The notes: a model not told the origin generated them from the sequence alone. Positions 7,258-16,329 are shown, counted from the first letter of the stretch. The stretch is 51,159 bases of DNA from Corynebacterium lipophiloflavum DSM 44291 (GCF_000159635.1 NZ_GG667191.1:1-51159); one strand, 5' to 3'. Program-made: numbers and translations.

Positions 7258-8502
7258 CTACTTCAGTGTGGCGCGCCCGCCGTCAGAGGGGGCGTCGGCA
7301 AGCTCGTGCTCCTCGTCGAGCATGTAGCCCTCGATGCGACCGGCCGCGAAACGGTTGACGATGAGCGCGATCGCGCCATCGCCCGTGACGTTTGCCGCGG
7401 TACCGAAGGAATCGACCACGATGTAGGCGGCGATCATCAAGGAGACCGCAGACTCATCGAACCCGAGGTTGGCCTGCAGGAGACCGACGGCTGCCATGAT
7501 CGCACCGCCCGGCACCCCCGGCGCGGCGACCATCATGATGCCGAGCAGAAGGAGGAACCCGAGGATCTGCGCGGGCGCGATATCCATCTGCCCCATGTAG
7601 ACGATCGCGAGGGCGTACAACGTGATCTTCATCATCGACCCCGACAGGTGGATCGTCGCTCCCAGCGGGATAACGAAGCCGGCGACGTTCTCGTCCACCT
7701 TGTTCTTCAACGCCGAGGCGTAGGTCACCGGAATGGTCGCCGCCGACGAGGAGGTGCCCAGCGCCGTGAAGTAGGCGGGCAGCATATTGCCCAGCGCAGT
7801 CAGCGGGTTACGGCCGGCGACAACGCCCGCGACAACGTAGAGCAGCAGGATGATCACGATGGTCATCACCACGGACAGCACCAGCACGGTGCCGAAGGCT
7901 GCCATGGTGGAGCCAAGGTTGTCGTTCATGCCCAGGTTGAGGAAGGTGCCGAAGATGTAGATCGGCAGCAGCGGGATCACGAACGAGGTCACCACCTTCA
8001 TAATCACCGACTGCAGCTCATCGAGCACGCGGTACAGGGTGGTGGACTTCACCGATGTCATGGCGATGCCGATGACAAACGCGAGCAGCAGCGCCGACAT
8101 CACGGCCAGCGGCGCGGCCATTTCCACCTCGAAGTACGGCGCGAGTCCGCCGGCCTCGGGGTCGGCGACATCGGTGTTCAGTGTGCGGTTGCCCAGCAGG
8201 GTGGGGTAGAGGACCGAGGCGGTGCCCCAGGCGATGAGCCCGGAGACCAACGTCGACGCATACGCGATGCCGGCGGTGACCCCCAGCCACTTGCCCGCGC
8301 CTTTGCCCAGACCCGCGATGGCCGGGGCGATGAGCGCGAAGATGAGCACGGGCACGAAGAACCCGATGAAGTTGGCGAACAACCCGTTGAAGGTGACAAA
8401 GACCCGAGCGAGCCATTCGGGGAAGAAGAGGCTGCACACGATGCCCAGGAGGATCGCGACAACGATCCAGAACAGCAGCGAGCCGAGGATTTTTGATTTC
8501 AT
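7258..8502 (-). CDS. Dicarboxylate/amino acid:cation symporter (DAACS family)
   Basis: A 414-residue GltP/DctA-like secondary transporter with about eight membrane segments. It opens with KSKILGSLLFWIVVAILLGIV. Family landmarks are the Ser/Ala-rich re-entrant loop GTSSSAATIPVTYAS (about residue 260), PLGATIHLSGSMMKI in the place of the family's N-M-D-G segment, and the second hairpin with APGVPGGAIMAAVGLL; VVDSFGTAANVTGDG near residue 370 holds the family's D-x-x-R/G-T-x-x-N-V-x-G-D substrate and sodium site. The GASIHLSGS version suggests a neutral-amino-acid or dicarboxylate substrate rather than classical glutamate; this is inference. ATG 8502 was chosen over an in-frame GTG at 8532 because the hydrophobic start follows at once and a weak -10 (GACAAT) lies 7 nt upstream. 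Confidence 0.88.
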   Translation of the reverse strand: MKSKILGSLLFWIVVAILLGIVCSLFFPEWLARVFVTFNGLFANFIGFFVPVLIFALIAPAIAGLGKGAGKWLGVTAGIAYASTLVSGLIAWGTASVLYPTLLGNRTLNTDVADPEAGGLAPYFEVEMAAPLAVMSALLLAFVIGIAMTSVKSTTLYRVLDELQSVIMKVVTSFVIPLLPIYIFGTFLNLGMNDNLGSTMAAFGTVLVLSVVMTIVIILLLYVVAGVVAGRNPLTALGNMLPAYFTALGTSSSAATIPVTYASALKNKVDENVAGFVIPLGATIHLSGSMMKITLYALAIVYMGQMDIAPAQILGFLLLLGIMMVAAPGVPGGAIMAAVGLLQANLGFDESAVSLMIAAYIVVDSFGTAANVTGDGAIALIVNRFAAGRIEGYMLDEEHELADAPSDGGRATLK

Positions 8503-8556
8503 GCCAGCAATTGTCGCTGATGGCTTTGGCACACCACAACTAACGGGGCCGGGGTT

Positions 8557-8562
8557 TATGCT
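8557..8562 (+). promoter_or_regulatory. -10 box of the SdpI-like gene (leaderless)
   Basis: TATGCT ends 6 nt before the ATG at 8569. No Shine-Dalgarno sequence is present in the gap, so the mRNA probably begins at the start codon. Confidence 0.45.
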
Positions 8563-8568
8563 GGTTGC

Positions 8569-9018
8569 ATGACAGCAAACCTAGTCGTTGGCATCATCTA
8601 TCTCGTTCTCGCCGTGGTCCTCGTCGTCGTCGGTGCGATGTCGGTGGCGGGCAAGCTGCCCGGTAATCCCATCTTCGGGCTGCGCATCGCAGCGGTGCGC
8701 AAGGACAAAGCCATCTGGGACCAGGCGCACAAGGTCGCGGGCCCCTTCGTGCTCTTCGCTGGGGTTGCGCTGGCGTTCGGCGCGGCGTTCGCATTCATCG
8801 CCGCGGGCTGGATGTGGGTAGCGCCCGTTGTTGCCCTCGCCATCGCGGTGGTAGCCCTATCCGTCGCGGGGAACTTCGGCGCGCGAGCCGCGACACTTGT
8901 CGACGCCGCCCGCAACGACACCTCATCCCAGGGGCAGGAGCCCCAGGCTGCGCCGCAGGTTAACCTCGATGCGCTGCGCAACGCGGCAGCGAAGGCGGAC
9001 GGGGGCAAGGACGCGTGA
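8569..9018 (+). CDS. SdpI family membrane protein
   Basis: A 149-residue integral membrane protein. A first helix (NLVVGIIYLVLAVVLVVVGAMS) is followed by the family signature GKLPGNPIFGLRIAAVRKDKA and AIWDQAHKVAGP. Two further helices (FVLFAGVALAFGAAFAFIAAG, VAPVVALAIAVVALSVAG) and a cytoplasmic tail with a DALRNAAAKAD stretch complete it. SdpI of Bacillus is an immunity and signalling protein against a killing factor, but actinobacterial members have only the core three or four helices and no proven role. The gene is monocistronic and ends immediately before the trp promoter. Confidence 0.85.
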   Translation: MTANLVVGIIYLVLAVVLVVVGAMSVAGKLPGNPIFGLRIAAVRKDKAIWDQAHKVAGPFVLFAGVALAFGAAFAFIAAGWMWVAPVVALAIAVVALSVAGNFGARAATLVDAARNDTSSQGQEPQAAPQVNLDALRNAAAKADGGKDA

Positions 9019-9025
9019 AAAACGG

Positions 9026-9054
9026 TTGCACCGTTCCACAGCTTGGACTAACAT
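9026..9054 (+). promoter_or_regulatory. trp operon promoter
   Basis: -35 TTGCAC at 9026-9031, a 17-bp spacer, and -10 TAACAT at 9049-9054. The predicted start (about 9061-9063) is at, or within 2 nt of, the trpL ATG, so the leader transcript is nearly or fully leaderless. Confidence 0.75.
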
Positions 9055-9062
9055 TCCATTGC

Positions 9063-9107
9063 ATGACATCGACGAACTCCTCCACCCAGTGGTGGTGGCG
9101 CGCGTAA
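9063..9107 (+). CDS. trpL: trp operon leader peptide
   Basis: A 14-codon open frame, MTSTNSSTQWWWRA, with three consecutive Trp codons at 9090-9098. It lies between the trp promoter and the attenuator hairpin and has no Shine-Dalgarno. Ribosome stalling on the Trp codons would cover the left arm of the 1:2 hairpin and free segment 2 to form the antiterminator, which is the textbook mechanism of Trp-codon attenuation. Confidence 0.9.
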   Translation: MTSTNSSTQWWWRA

Positions 9108-9179
9108 CCGGCGTGCCAGATGCGTAGTTGTACCCTTTCGGCCCGCCGGCTTGGATAACCCAAGCACCGCGGGTCTTTT
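9096..9179 (+). promoter_or_regulatory. trp attenuator with alternative hairpins
   Basis: Three mutually exclusive pairings can be drawn. The protector pairs 9096-9103 (TGGCGCGC) with 9111-9118 (8 pairs, one G-U). The antiterminator pairs 9107-9117 with 9140-9150 (9 of 11 positions). The terminator pairs CCCGC...CTTGG at 9142-9154 with CCAAG...GCGGG at 9160-9173, followed by TCTTTT. The last Trp codon lies within the left arm of the protector stem, the geometry required for ribosome-controlled switching. Confidence 0.85.
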
Positions 9180-9225
9180 GCTACCAGTACCCTCGGTGCA
9201 GAGAACCCGAACCAAGGATGAACTG

Positions 9226-10782
9226 ATGAGCAACCCCCCACCCGAGGTCGCGCGCGTGGACGTGAAGTACCACGCCAACGCCTCAGCGCTGTTCGCCTAC
9301 CTCGACGGCACGTCGGCGACCGACTCCGTGCTTTTGGAGTCCGCGGATATTTCCACCAAGTCGGGGTTGCAGTCCGTGGCGGTGCTGCGGGCGTCGTTAC
9401 GCGTGACCTGCAACGGCACCCGCGTCCACGCCGAGCCCCTGACCGCCTCGGGCGAGGTGCTGGCCGAGCGGCTGCGCGTCCAGCTTGGTGATTACTACGT
9501 CGGCAACGGCGTGTTCGACTTTCCCCCCTCCAACGCCGCAGACGAGCGCGACAGATTGACCGCCGTGTCGAACGCGGAGGTGCTGCGCGCGCTTTCCACC
9601 GGCGCGGGGTACAATAGCGGCGACTTCCCCTTCCTCGCCGGGGGGATGGCGTTCGACTACCTCGATACCTTCGAGCTGCTGCCCGAGGTCGCGGACTCCG
9701 CAAACGCGTACCCCGACTACCAGTTCGTCGTCGCGGAGACCTTGCTTCGCGTCGACCACGAGTCCGGCACCGCCTATCTCACGGGCATCACCCACGACGG
9801 GTCGGCCCCGCAGCTCGACGAGCTCGCTGAGCGCATCCGCGTGGCTGACCCCGACGACGAACACGCCTACGAGCCGGCGGAGCACCCGGGGGAGACGCTG
9901 ACGGTCACGGCGGATATTACGGACGAAAATTTTCGCGCGGACGTCGACAAGCTCAAGGGCGACATTTACAACGGCGACATCTACCAGGTTGTCCCGGCCA
10001 GGACATTCAGCACCACCTGCGTTGACGCCTTCGCTGCGTATCGCATGCTGCGGGAGACCAACCCCTCGCCGTACATGTTTTACGTGCGAGGCATCGGCCG
10101 AAACGGCCAGCCCTACGAACTCTTCGGTGCCTCACCCGAATCGAATCTGAAGTTCAACGCGGCGACGAGGGAGATCCAGCTCTACCCGATCGCGGGCACC
10201 CGCCCGCGCGGGCTCAACCCCAACGGCAGCGTCAACTACGAGCTGGACACGCGCATGGAGCTGCAACTACGCACCGACTCAAAAGAGGTCGCAGAGCACA
10301 CCATGCTCGTCGACCTCGCGCGCAACGATCTCGCCCGCGTCGCCGAGCCGGGCAGCCGCCGCGTCGCGGAACTGCTCCAGGTCGACCGCTACTCGCGCGT
10401 GATGCACCTGGTCTCCCGCGTCACGGCGACCCTGGCAACAGACCTCGATGCGCTCGACGCGTACCGGGCGTGCATGAACATGGGCACGCTGACCGGCGCC
10501 CCGAAGCTGCGCGCCACCGAGCTGTTGCGCCAGCTCGAGGGCTCCCGGCGCGGGTCCTACGGCGGGGCGATCGGATACCTCACCGGCACCGGCGACATGG
10601 ATAACTGTATTGTCATCCGCAGTGCCTACGTTTCCGGCGGCGTCGCTGCGGTGCAGGCCGGCGCGGGCGTCGTGCGCGACTCAAACCCGCAGGCCGAGGC
10701 CGATGAAACCCTGCACAAGGCGTACGCGGTACTCAACGCCATCGCCCTGGCGGCGGGAGCCAAGCTGGAGGTAGTGAAATGA
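9226..10782 (+). CDS. trpE: Anthranilate synthase component I
   Basis: A 518-residue chorismate-binding enzyme that makes anthranilate from chorismate with ammonia delivered by TrpG. The feedback-site motif LLES (Ser39) in the N-terminal domain is the one that binds Trp, so the enzyme should be inhibited by tryptophan. The catalytic domain shows the block GDIYQVVPARTF, then YMFYVRG, PIAGTRPRG, LVDLARNDLARVAEPGS, LTGAPKLRATEL and YGGAIGYL. The start is ATG 9226, with AAGGA upstream. It is the first structural gene after the attenuator and overlaps trpG by 4 nt (ATGA), implying translational coupling of the two subunits. Confidence 0.97.
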   Translation: MSNPPPEVARVDVKYHANASALFAYLDGTSATDSVLLESADISTKSGLQSVAVLRASLRVTCNGTRVHAEPLTASGEVLAERLRVQLGDYYVGNGVFDFPPSNAADERDRLTAVSNAEVLRALSTGAGYNSGDFPFLAGGMAFDYLDTFELLPEVADSANAYPDYQFVVAETLLRVDHESGTAYLTGITHDGSAPQLDELAERIRVADPDDEHAYEPAEHPGETLTVTADITDENFRADVDKLKGDIYNGDIYQVVPARTFSTTCVDAFAAYRMLRETNPSPYMFYVRGIGRNGQPYELFGASPESNLKFNAATREIQLYPIAGTRPRGLNPNGSVNYELDTRMELQLRTDSKEVAEHTMLVDLARNDLARVAEPGSRRVAELLQVDRYSRVMHLVSRVTATLATDLDALDAYRACMNMGTLTGAPKLRATELLRQLEGSRRGSYGGAIGYLTGTGDMDNCIVIRSAYVSGGVAAVQAGAGVVRDSNPQAEADETLHKAYAVLNAIALAAGAKLEVVK

Positions 10783-11393
10783 GCGGGGTTGTACTCCTCG
10801 ACAACCAGGACTCCTTTGTTTACAACCTGGTTGACGCGATGCGCCAATTCGACGCCACCGTCTATCGAAACACGGTGCCCACCGAACTCATCATGGCGGC
10901 GGAGCCCGACCTCATCGTGCTCTCGCCCGGCCCCGGTTACCCGGTCGAGGCGGGCTCCATGATGGAGCTCATCGCCGCCGCCCAGGGCCGCGTCCCGATC
11001 TTCGGCATCTGCCTCGGCTTCCAGGCGCTCGTCGAACACTTCGGCGGCCGGGTGCAGCCCTGCGGGCCCGTCCACGGCCAGCAGATCGGCATGCAGCTTG
11101 CCGACGCCGGCGTGGCCAGCGGGCTTTTCGACGGCCTGACCAGCGACGATACCCCCGATAGCCCAGGGCGAACGGTGCCTGTCGCGCGCTACCACTCGCT
11201 CGGCACCGTGGAGCTTCCCGAAGGGATGCACGCGCTGGCCCGCACCCACACCCAGCTCGGCGACGTCGTCATGGCCGCGCGCAGCGACGACGGCATGTCC
11301 ATCGGTTTGCAGTACCACCCCGAATCCATCCTCACCCCCGCAGGTCCGATCATGATTGAGCGCTGCGTGGCCGAACTCATGAAAGGACGCTAG
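10779..11393 (+). CDS. trpG: Anthranilate synthase component II (glutamine amidotransferase)
   Basis: A 204-residue class I glutaminase that supplies ammonia to TrpE. The oxyanion motif is LSPGPGYP (about residues 48-55), the nucleophile is Cys78 in FGICLGFQAL, and the His-Glu pair is in LQYHPESIL near residue 175. It is a stand-alone subunit of ordinary length, not fused to TrpD as in enterobacteria. Its ATG overlaps the trpE stop, and trpD follows after 4 nt. A dual role with a PabB-like partner in folate synthesis cannot be excluded. Confidence 0.95.
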   Translation: MSGVVLLDNQDSFVYNLVDAMRQFDATVYRNTVPTELIMAAEPDLIVLSPGPGYPVEAGSMMELIAAAQGRVPIFGICLGFQALVEHFGGRVQPCGPVHGQQIGMQLADAGVASGLFDGLTSDDTPDSPGRTVPVARYHSLGTVELPEGMHALARTHTQLGDVVMAARSDDGMSIGLQYHPESILTPAGPIMIERCVAELMKGR

Positions 11394-11397
11394 ACAC

Positions 11398-12423
11398 ATG
11401 GCGAGCGACAAATCCCTCGACATCTTAAGAAGGTTCCTAGACAACAGGGCCCCTACCCTCGAGGAGGCGATCGAGGCGTTTACCCCTCTGACCGTGGGTG
11501 ATTACGACGACGTTCACATCGCGGCGTTGCTGGCCACGGTGCGCACGCGCGGGGAAACCTTCGCAGATGTCGCGGGAGCGGCGCGAGCCTTCCTCGCGGC
11601 GGGCCGGCCGTTTCCCGTTACTGGTAAGGGCATCATGGACTCCGCTGGCACCGGGGGCGACGGGGCGAACACCATCAACATCTCTACCGCTGCCTCCCTG
11701 ACGGCCGCGGCCGGGGGAGTGAAGATGATCAAATGCGGCAACCGCTCGGTGTCCTCGAAGTCCGGCTCGGCGGATGTGCTCGAGGCGCTCAACATCCCGC
11801 TCGACCTCGATCCGGAGCGCGCGGTGCGCCAGTTTGAGGTGTCGAACTTCACCTTCTTGTTCGCGCCCGCGTACAACCCGGCGATCGCGCACGTCCAGCC
11901 GGTGCGCAAGTCCCTCGGAGTGTCCACGCTGTTCAACACCATGGGTCCGTTGCTCAGCCCTGCCCGCCCGGAATTTCAAATAATGGGTATTGCCCAACCT
12001 TCTATGGGGCCCATTATCGTGGAGACCATGAAGGAATTAGGCAGATCGCGCGCACTTGTCGTCCACGGTGCTGGAACCGATGAGGTCGCCGTGCACGGTG
12101 AAACCGAGGTGTGGGAGCTGCGCGACGGCGAGATCACGAACTACCGCATCAGCCCGTCAAATCTTGGGGTGTCCACCCACGCACTCGCAGATCTGCGCGG
12201 CGGCGACGGTCCGGAGAACGCGCGACTGATGCGTGCCACCTTTGCGAGCGAGGGCCCGCAGGCGCACCGGGACGCGGTGGCGGTGAACGCCGGCGCGATG
12301 TTCTACCTCGCTGGCCTGAACGACAGCATCCGCGACGGCGTCGAGCGCGCGCTGAGCATGCTTGGGGACCGTTCCGTGGATACTTGGCTGCGCACCCACG
12401 AGGAGGCCGATTACCGTGACTAG
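11398..12423 (+). CDS. trpD: Anthranilate phosphoribosyltransferase
   Basis: A 341-residue enzyme transferring phosphoribose from PRPP to anthranilate. The PRPP-binding motif DSAGTGGDGANTINIST lies near residues 80-96, with the basic anthranilate site KCGNRSVSSKSGSADVLEAL after it. PVRKSLGVSTLFNTMGPLLSPA and VVHGAGTDE are further family blocks. The start is four bases after trpG. The stop overlaps the start of trpCF. Confidence 0.96.
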   Translation: MASDKSLDILRRFLDNRAPTLEEAIEAFTPLTVGDYDDVHIAALLATVRTRGETFADVAGAARAFLAAGRPFPVTGKGIMDSAGTGGDGANTINISTAASLTAAAGGVKMIKCGNRSVSSKSGSADVLEALNIPLDLDPERAVRQFEVSNFTFLFAPAYNPAIAHVQPVRKSLGVSTLFNTMGPLLSPARPEFQIMGIAQPSMGPIIVETMKELGRSRALVVHGAGTDEVAVHGETEVWELRDGEITNYRISPSNLGVSTHALADLRGGDGPENARLMRATFASEGPQAHRDAVAVNAGAMFYLAGLNDSIRDGVERALSMLGDRSVDTWLRTHEEADYRD

Positions 12424-13828
12424 AATGCCCACCGTTCTAGAGGGGATTGTGCAACAGCGTTTTCGTCACATTGACGAAATTAAGGCGCGCCTCAGTGGCG
12501 TCGATCTGAACGCCCTGCCGCCCTCCACGCGCTCCCTGTACGACGCGCTCGCCCGCGAAGGCACGCAGTTCATCATGGAGTGCAAATCCTCCTCGCCCTC
12601 TCTCGGAATGATCCGCGAGCACTACGAGCCCGGTGAGATTGCCTCCACCTACTCGCGCTACGCGGCTGGCATCTCCGTGCTCTGCGAACCGGACAAGTTC
12701 GGGGGAGACTACGACCACCTGGCGACGGTCGCTTCAATCACCCATCTGCCCGTGCTGTGCAAGGACTTCATCGTCGACGAGATCCAGATCTACGCGGCGC
12801 GCTACTTCGGGGCCGACGCCGTCCTGCTCATGCTGAGCGTGCTTGACGACGCCCAGTACCGCCACCTCTCAGACCTCGCCGCGCGCTTGGGCCTCGACGT
12901 GCTGACCGAGGTCATCGATGAGGAGGAAGCAGAGCGCGCGGGCCGCCTCGGCGCGAAGATCTTCGGAATCAATCACCGCAACCTGCACGACCTGTCGATC
13001 GACCTGGAGCGCTCCGCGCGCCTCGCGCCGCTCGCGCCGGAGGGTGCTCTCATTGTCTCGGAGTCCGGGATCCGCGACGTCGCCACCGTGCGCCGGTTGG
13101 GCGGGCACTCGGACGCGTTCCTCGTCGGCTCCCAGCTCACGAGCCAACCCGACGTGGATTGGGCAGCACGGATGCTCGTGTACGGCCCGAACAAGGTGTG
13201 CGGCCTCACCACCTCCTCAGCCGCCCAGGCCGCCCGCGCGGCCGGCGCGGTCTACGGTGGTCTCATCTTCGAGGACGCCTCCCCGCGCAATGTTTCACGT
13301 GAAACATCCTCCGACATCATGGCGCACGAACCGCACCTCAAGTACGTCGCCGTCTCCCGGCGCACCCGCGGGTGGGCCGAGCTCGCCTTCGACGGGATTC
13401 ACGCAGTTCAAGTCCACGCCCGCTACCAGGGAAGCATTGAGGCGGAGTTCGACCTCGTCGACGCCGTCCGCAACGAGGTCGGCGATGGGGTAGAGGTCTG
13501 GCGCGCGGTGTCCATGACCACACCCGAGGGCGCCCAGACGGCGACAGCACTTCTTGGGAGCGTCGATAAGCTTGTGCTCGATGCGTACGACGGCGGCTCG
13601 GGAGCCTCCTTCGACTGGGCCGACATCCCCGAAGAGGTCAAGGACCACGCGCTGCTGGCCGGGGGAATCGGCCCCGACAACGTCGCCGACGCGCTACGCG
13701 CAGGCTGCCTCGGTGTCGACCTCAACTCCGGCGCCGAGTACCCCAGCTCGGCGGGCCAGTGGGCCGGGCACAAAGACGCAGGCGCTTTGCGGCGCACGTT
13801 CACCACCATCCGTAACTTTCACACCTAA
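12416..13828 (+). CDS. trpCF: Bifunctional indole-3-glycerol phosphate synthase / phosphoribosylanthranilate isomerase
   Basis: A 470-residue fusion of TrpC (residues about 1-260) and TrpF (about 260-470), catalysing two consecutive steps before TrpBA. The TrpC half has [59 protein letters not shown] and VSESGIRD. The TrpF half begins at [16 protein letters not shown], with its catalytic Cys in KVCG and the Asp in [18 protein letters not shown] 12416 was chosen, giving [10 protein letters not shown] and an 8-nt overlap with trpD; ATG 12425 is possible. The coding sequence contains a perfect parS site at 13291-13306, read as NVSRET at the domain junction region. Confidence 0.95.
   Translation: MTRMPTVLEGIVQQRFRHIDEIKARLSGVDLNALPPSTRSLYDALAREGTQFIMECKSSSPSLGMIREHYEPGEIASTYSRYAAGISVLCEPDKFGGDYDHLATVASITHLPVLCKDFIVDEIQIYAARYFGADAVLLMLSVLDDAQYRHLSDLAARLGLDVLTEVIDEEEAERAGRLGAKIFGINHRNLHDLSIDLERSARLAPLAPEGALIVSESGIRDVATVRRLGGHSDAFLVGSQLTSQPDVDWAARMLVYGPNKVCGLTTSSAAQAARAAGAVYGGLIFEDASPRNVSRETSSDIMAHEPHLKYVAVSRRTRGWAELAFDGIHAVQVHARYQGSIEAEFDLVDAVRNEVGDGVEVWRAVSMTTPEGAQTATALLGSVDKLVLDAYDGGSGASFDWADIPEEVKDHALLAGGIGPDNVADALRAGCLGVDLNSGAEYPSSAGQWAGHKDAGALRRTFTTIRNFHT
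13291..13306. other. parS site 3, inside trpCF
   Basis: A perfect TGTTTCACGTGAAACA within the TrpF-coding part. It is read as the peptide NVSRET, as I recall it also is in C. glutamicum TrpCF, so DNA-level conservation of the site seems to constrain the protein there. Confidence 0.93.
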
Positions 13829-13838
13829 GGAACTGACC

Positions 13839-15089
13839 ATGACGCAGACCAACAAGGACGGCGGAAGCACCATCCTGCCCGCCTACTACGGCGAGTTCGG
13901 CGGCCAGTTCGTGCCCGAATCTCTGCTGCCCGCCCTCGACGAGCTCGAGCGCGCCTTCGTCGCCGCGTTCAACGACGAGGAATTCATGGCGGAGTACCGC
14001 GAGCTGTTGCGCAACTACCTCGGCCGGCCCACCCCGCTCACAGAATGCCGGAACCTGCCCCTGGGAGGAGCGAACGCGAGGATCTTCCTCAAACGCGAGG
14101 ACCTCGTACACGGCGGCGCCCACAAGACCAACCAGGTCATCGGGCAGGCGCTGCTGGCCAAGAAAATGGGCAAGACCCGCATCATCGCCGAAACCGGCGC
14201 CGGCCAGCACGGCACCGCAACAGCCCTGGCGTGCGCCCTGCTCGACCTCGACTGCGTCGTCTACATGGGTGTGGAGGACATGGCCCGCCAGGAGCCCAAC
14301 GTCTACCGCATGCGCCTGATGGGCGCTGAGGTTGTGGGCGTCAACTCCGGCTCCGGGACTCTGAAAGACGCCGTGAACGAGGCGCTGCGCGACTGGACCG
14401 CCACCTTCCACGATTCGCACTACCTGCTGGGCACCGCCGCGGGCCCGCACCCATTCCCGAAGATGGTCAAGGAGTTTCACCGGGTCATCTCCACCGAGGC
14501 TCGCGCTCAAATGCTCGAGCGCATCGGCGCGCTGCCCGACGTCGTCGTCGCGTGCGTCGGTGGCGGATCCAACGCGATCGGCATGTTCGCCGACTTCATT
14601 GACGACGACGGCGTTGAGCTCATCGGCACCGAACCGGGCGGTGAAGGCGTCGGCGTGGGCAAACATGGCGCGGCCATCGCTGCCGGCACCATCGGCATCC
14701 TCCACGGGACGAAGTCCTACCTGATGCGCAACTCCGACGGCCAGGTGGACGAGTCCTACTCCATCTCCGCGGGCCTGGATTACCCCGCTGTCGGCCCCGA
14801 GCACGCCCACCTCGCCACAACCGGCCGCGCAACGTACGTGCCCGTCACCGACGGTGACGCGCTCAAGGCGTTTCAGCTCCTGAGCAAGTACGAGGGCATC
14901 ATCCCGGCGCTGGAGTCCTCGCACGCCTTCGCCTACGCCCTTGCGCGCGCCGCCGAGGCCCCAGCCGAAGGCGAGCCGCTGAACATCCTCGTGTCCCTCT
15001 CGGGACGCGGGGACAAAGACATCGCGCACGTGCGCAACAACCTGGAACAGCACCCCGAGTTCCGCATCGACACAGCAAGGGAGCAGTAA
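13839..15089 (+). CDS. trpB: Tryptophan synthase beta chain
   Basis: A 416-residue PLP enzyme joining indole and serine. The opening [17 protein letters not shown] is the standard TrpB start. The PLP lysine is Lys96 in HGGAHKTNQ, followed by the [12 protein letters not shown] loop, the phosphate-binding [10 protein letters not shown] and the C-terminal [11 protein letters not shown] 13839 has AAGGAA upstream and lies 10 nt after trpCF. It forms the alpha2-beta2 complex with TrpA, encoded 2 nt downstream. Confidence 0.97.
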   Translation: MTQTNKDGGSTILPAYYGEFGGQFVPESLLPALDELERAFVAAFNDEEFMAEYRELLRNYLGRPTPLTECRNLPLGGANARIFLKREDLVHGGAHKTNQVIGQALLAKKMGKTRIIAETGAGQHGTATALACALLDLDCVVYMGVEDMARQEPNVYRMRLMGAEVVGVNSGSGTLKDAVNEALRDWTATFHDSHYLLGTAAGPHPFPKMVKEFHRVISTEARAQMLERIGALPDVVVACVGGGSNAIGMFADFIDDDGVELIGTEPGGEGVGVGKHGAAIAAGTIGILHGTKSYLMRNSDGQVDESYSISAGLDYPAVGPEHAHLATTGRATYVPVTDGDALKAFQLLSKYEGIIPALESSHAFAYALARAAEAPAEGEPLNILVSLSGRGDKDIAHVRNNLEQHPEFRIDTAREQ

Positions 15090-15091
15090 AG

Positions 15092-15934
15092 ATGAGCCGC
15101 TACACCACCACGTTCGCCGCGCTCAAGAAGAAAAACGAGGGTGCCTTCGTTCCGTTTATCATGCTGTGCGACCCCACGCCCGCAGACTCGATCGAGATCA
15201 TCACCGCCGCTGTCGAGGCCGGAGCCGACGCGCTCGAGCTCGGCGTGCCGTTCTCCGACCCGGTCGCCGACGGCCCCGCCATCCAGCGCGCCCACGTCCG
15301 CGCCCTCGACGGCGGATCCACCGTGCAGGACGCGCTCGACGTCGTCCGTGATATCCGCGCGCGCTACCCCGAGCTGCCCATCGGCATGCTCATCTACGCC
15401 AACGTCGCCTACGTCCGCGGCGTGGACTGCTTCTACCGCGAGTTCGCTGAGGCCGGCGCGGACAGCATCCTGCTTCCCGACGTCCCCGTACGCGAGGGCC
15501 GCCCCTTCGACGCCGCGGCCGCCGAGGCCGGGATCGAGACCATTTACATCGCTCCCGCCAAGGCGTCACCGGCAACGCTCGAGGGGGTAGCGCAGCACTC
15601 GAAGGGCTACATCTACGCCATCTCCCGCGACGGCGTCACCGGCACCGAGCGCGAGTCCTCCGTCGACGGCCTGCGCGACGTCGTAGACAACATCAACAGC
15701 TACGGCGGCGCGGACGTGCTCCTCGGGTTCGGTATTTCCTCGCCCGAACACGTCCGCGCGGCGATCGAGGCGGGTGCCTCAGGCGCGATCTCCGGCTCGG
15801 CGATCACGCGCATTATCGACGCCCACACCGAGGGCGAGCACCCCAATCCGGGGCGGATCACCGACATGGGCGCGCTGAAAAACGAGCTGGGTTCATTCGT
15901 CAAGGCGATGAAGCAGGCTACGATCGCGTCATGA
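15092..15934 (+). CDS. trpA: Tryptophan synthase alpha chain
   Basis: A 280-residue TIM-barrel lyase releasing indole from indole-3-glycerol phosphate. The catalytic Glu49 and Asp60 lie in LELGVPFSDPVADGP at exactly the classical positions. The phosphate-binding parts GVTGTE, GFGISSPEHVRAA and AISGSAI are present. A run of basic residues KKKNE near the start is typical of the family. The stop overlaps the start of the Rieske gene (ATGA), so that gene is translationally coupled to the trp operon. Confidence 0.96.
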   Translation: MSRYTTTFAALKKKNEGAFVPFIMLCDPTPADSIEIITAAVEAGADALELGVPFSDPVADGPAIQRAHVRALDGGSTVQDALDVVRDIRARYPELPIGMLIYANVAYVRGVDCFYREFAEAGADSILLPDVPVREGRPFDAAAAEAGIETIYIAPAKASPATLEGVAQHSKGYIYAISRDGVTGTERESSVDGLRDVVDNINSYGGADVLLGFGISSPEHVRAAIEAGASGAISGSAITRIIDAHTEGEHPNPGRITDMGALKNELGSFVKAMKQATIAS

Positions 15935-16305
15935 CCTGCTCTCGACGCCTCTTTCTCCTTGGCACCGCGACCACCTTCGCCGGCGCCTTCCTCGCCGCGT
16001 GCGGCCAGGAGCCGACCGACGATGTGGCCAAGACCGCCGTCCCGGTCGGCGGCTCCGTCATCCTGGACAAGTTCATCATCGCCCAGCCCACCGCGGGCAA
16101 CTACGTGGCCTACTCCTCGACCTGCCCGCACGAGTTCAAGAAAATCACCGTCGCCCAGGGCGACACCGTGCGCTGCACGGCGCACGGTTCAACCTTTAAC
16201 ATTGCCGATGGCTCCGTCGTCTCCGGCCCCGCCATACGCGGGCTGCGCGAGGTTTCCCTTCAGGATCAGGGAGAGCGCCTCGCCGCCTCCGACCCGCAGT
16301 CCTAG
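15931..16305 (+). CDS. Rieske [2Fe-2S] Tat lipoprotein
   Basis: A 124-residue exported iron-sulfur protein. The N-terminus has a twin-arginine motif (SRRLFLL, residues 4-10), a hydrophobic core and the lipobox LAAC with Cys24, so it should be folded in the cytoplasm, exported by Tat and lipid-anchored outside. The cluster ligands are Cys65 and His67 (CPH) and Cys82 and His85 (CTAHG), followed by the usual STFNIADGSVVSGPA segment. The electron partner is unknown. The gene overlaps trpA by 4 nt, so its expression should follow tryptophan attenuation, a surprising pairing that may reflect only genome compaction. Confidence 0.88.
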   Translation: MTCSRRLFLLGTATTFAGAFLAACGQEPTDDVAKTAVPVGGSVILDKFIIAQPTAGNYVAYSSTCPHEFKKITVAQGDTVRCTAHGSTFNIADGSVVSGPAIRGLREVSLQDQGERLAASDPQS

Positions 16306-16317
16306 TGCCGCGCTGCC

Positions 16318-16323
16318 TAGACT
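16318..16323 (+). promoter_or_regulatory. -10 box of the BASS transporter (leaderless)
   Basis: TAGACT ends 6 nt before the ATG at 16330 (gap GTCGGA). No ribosome binding site is visible. Confidence 0.45.
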
Positions 16324-16329
16324 GTCGGA

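Noticed and set aside
7222..8496. Plus-strand frame of 424 codons antisense to the symporter
   Set aside because: The protein is an H, D, G, Q and R-rich shadow of the transporter, starting inside the parS palindrome. The minus-strand frame has real membrane helices and family motifs.
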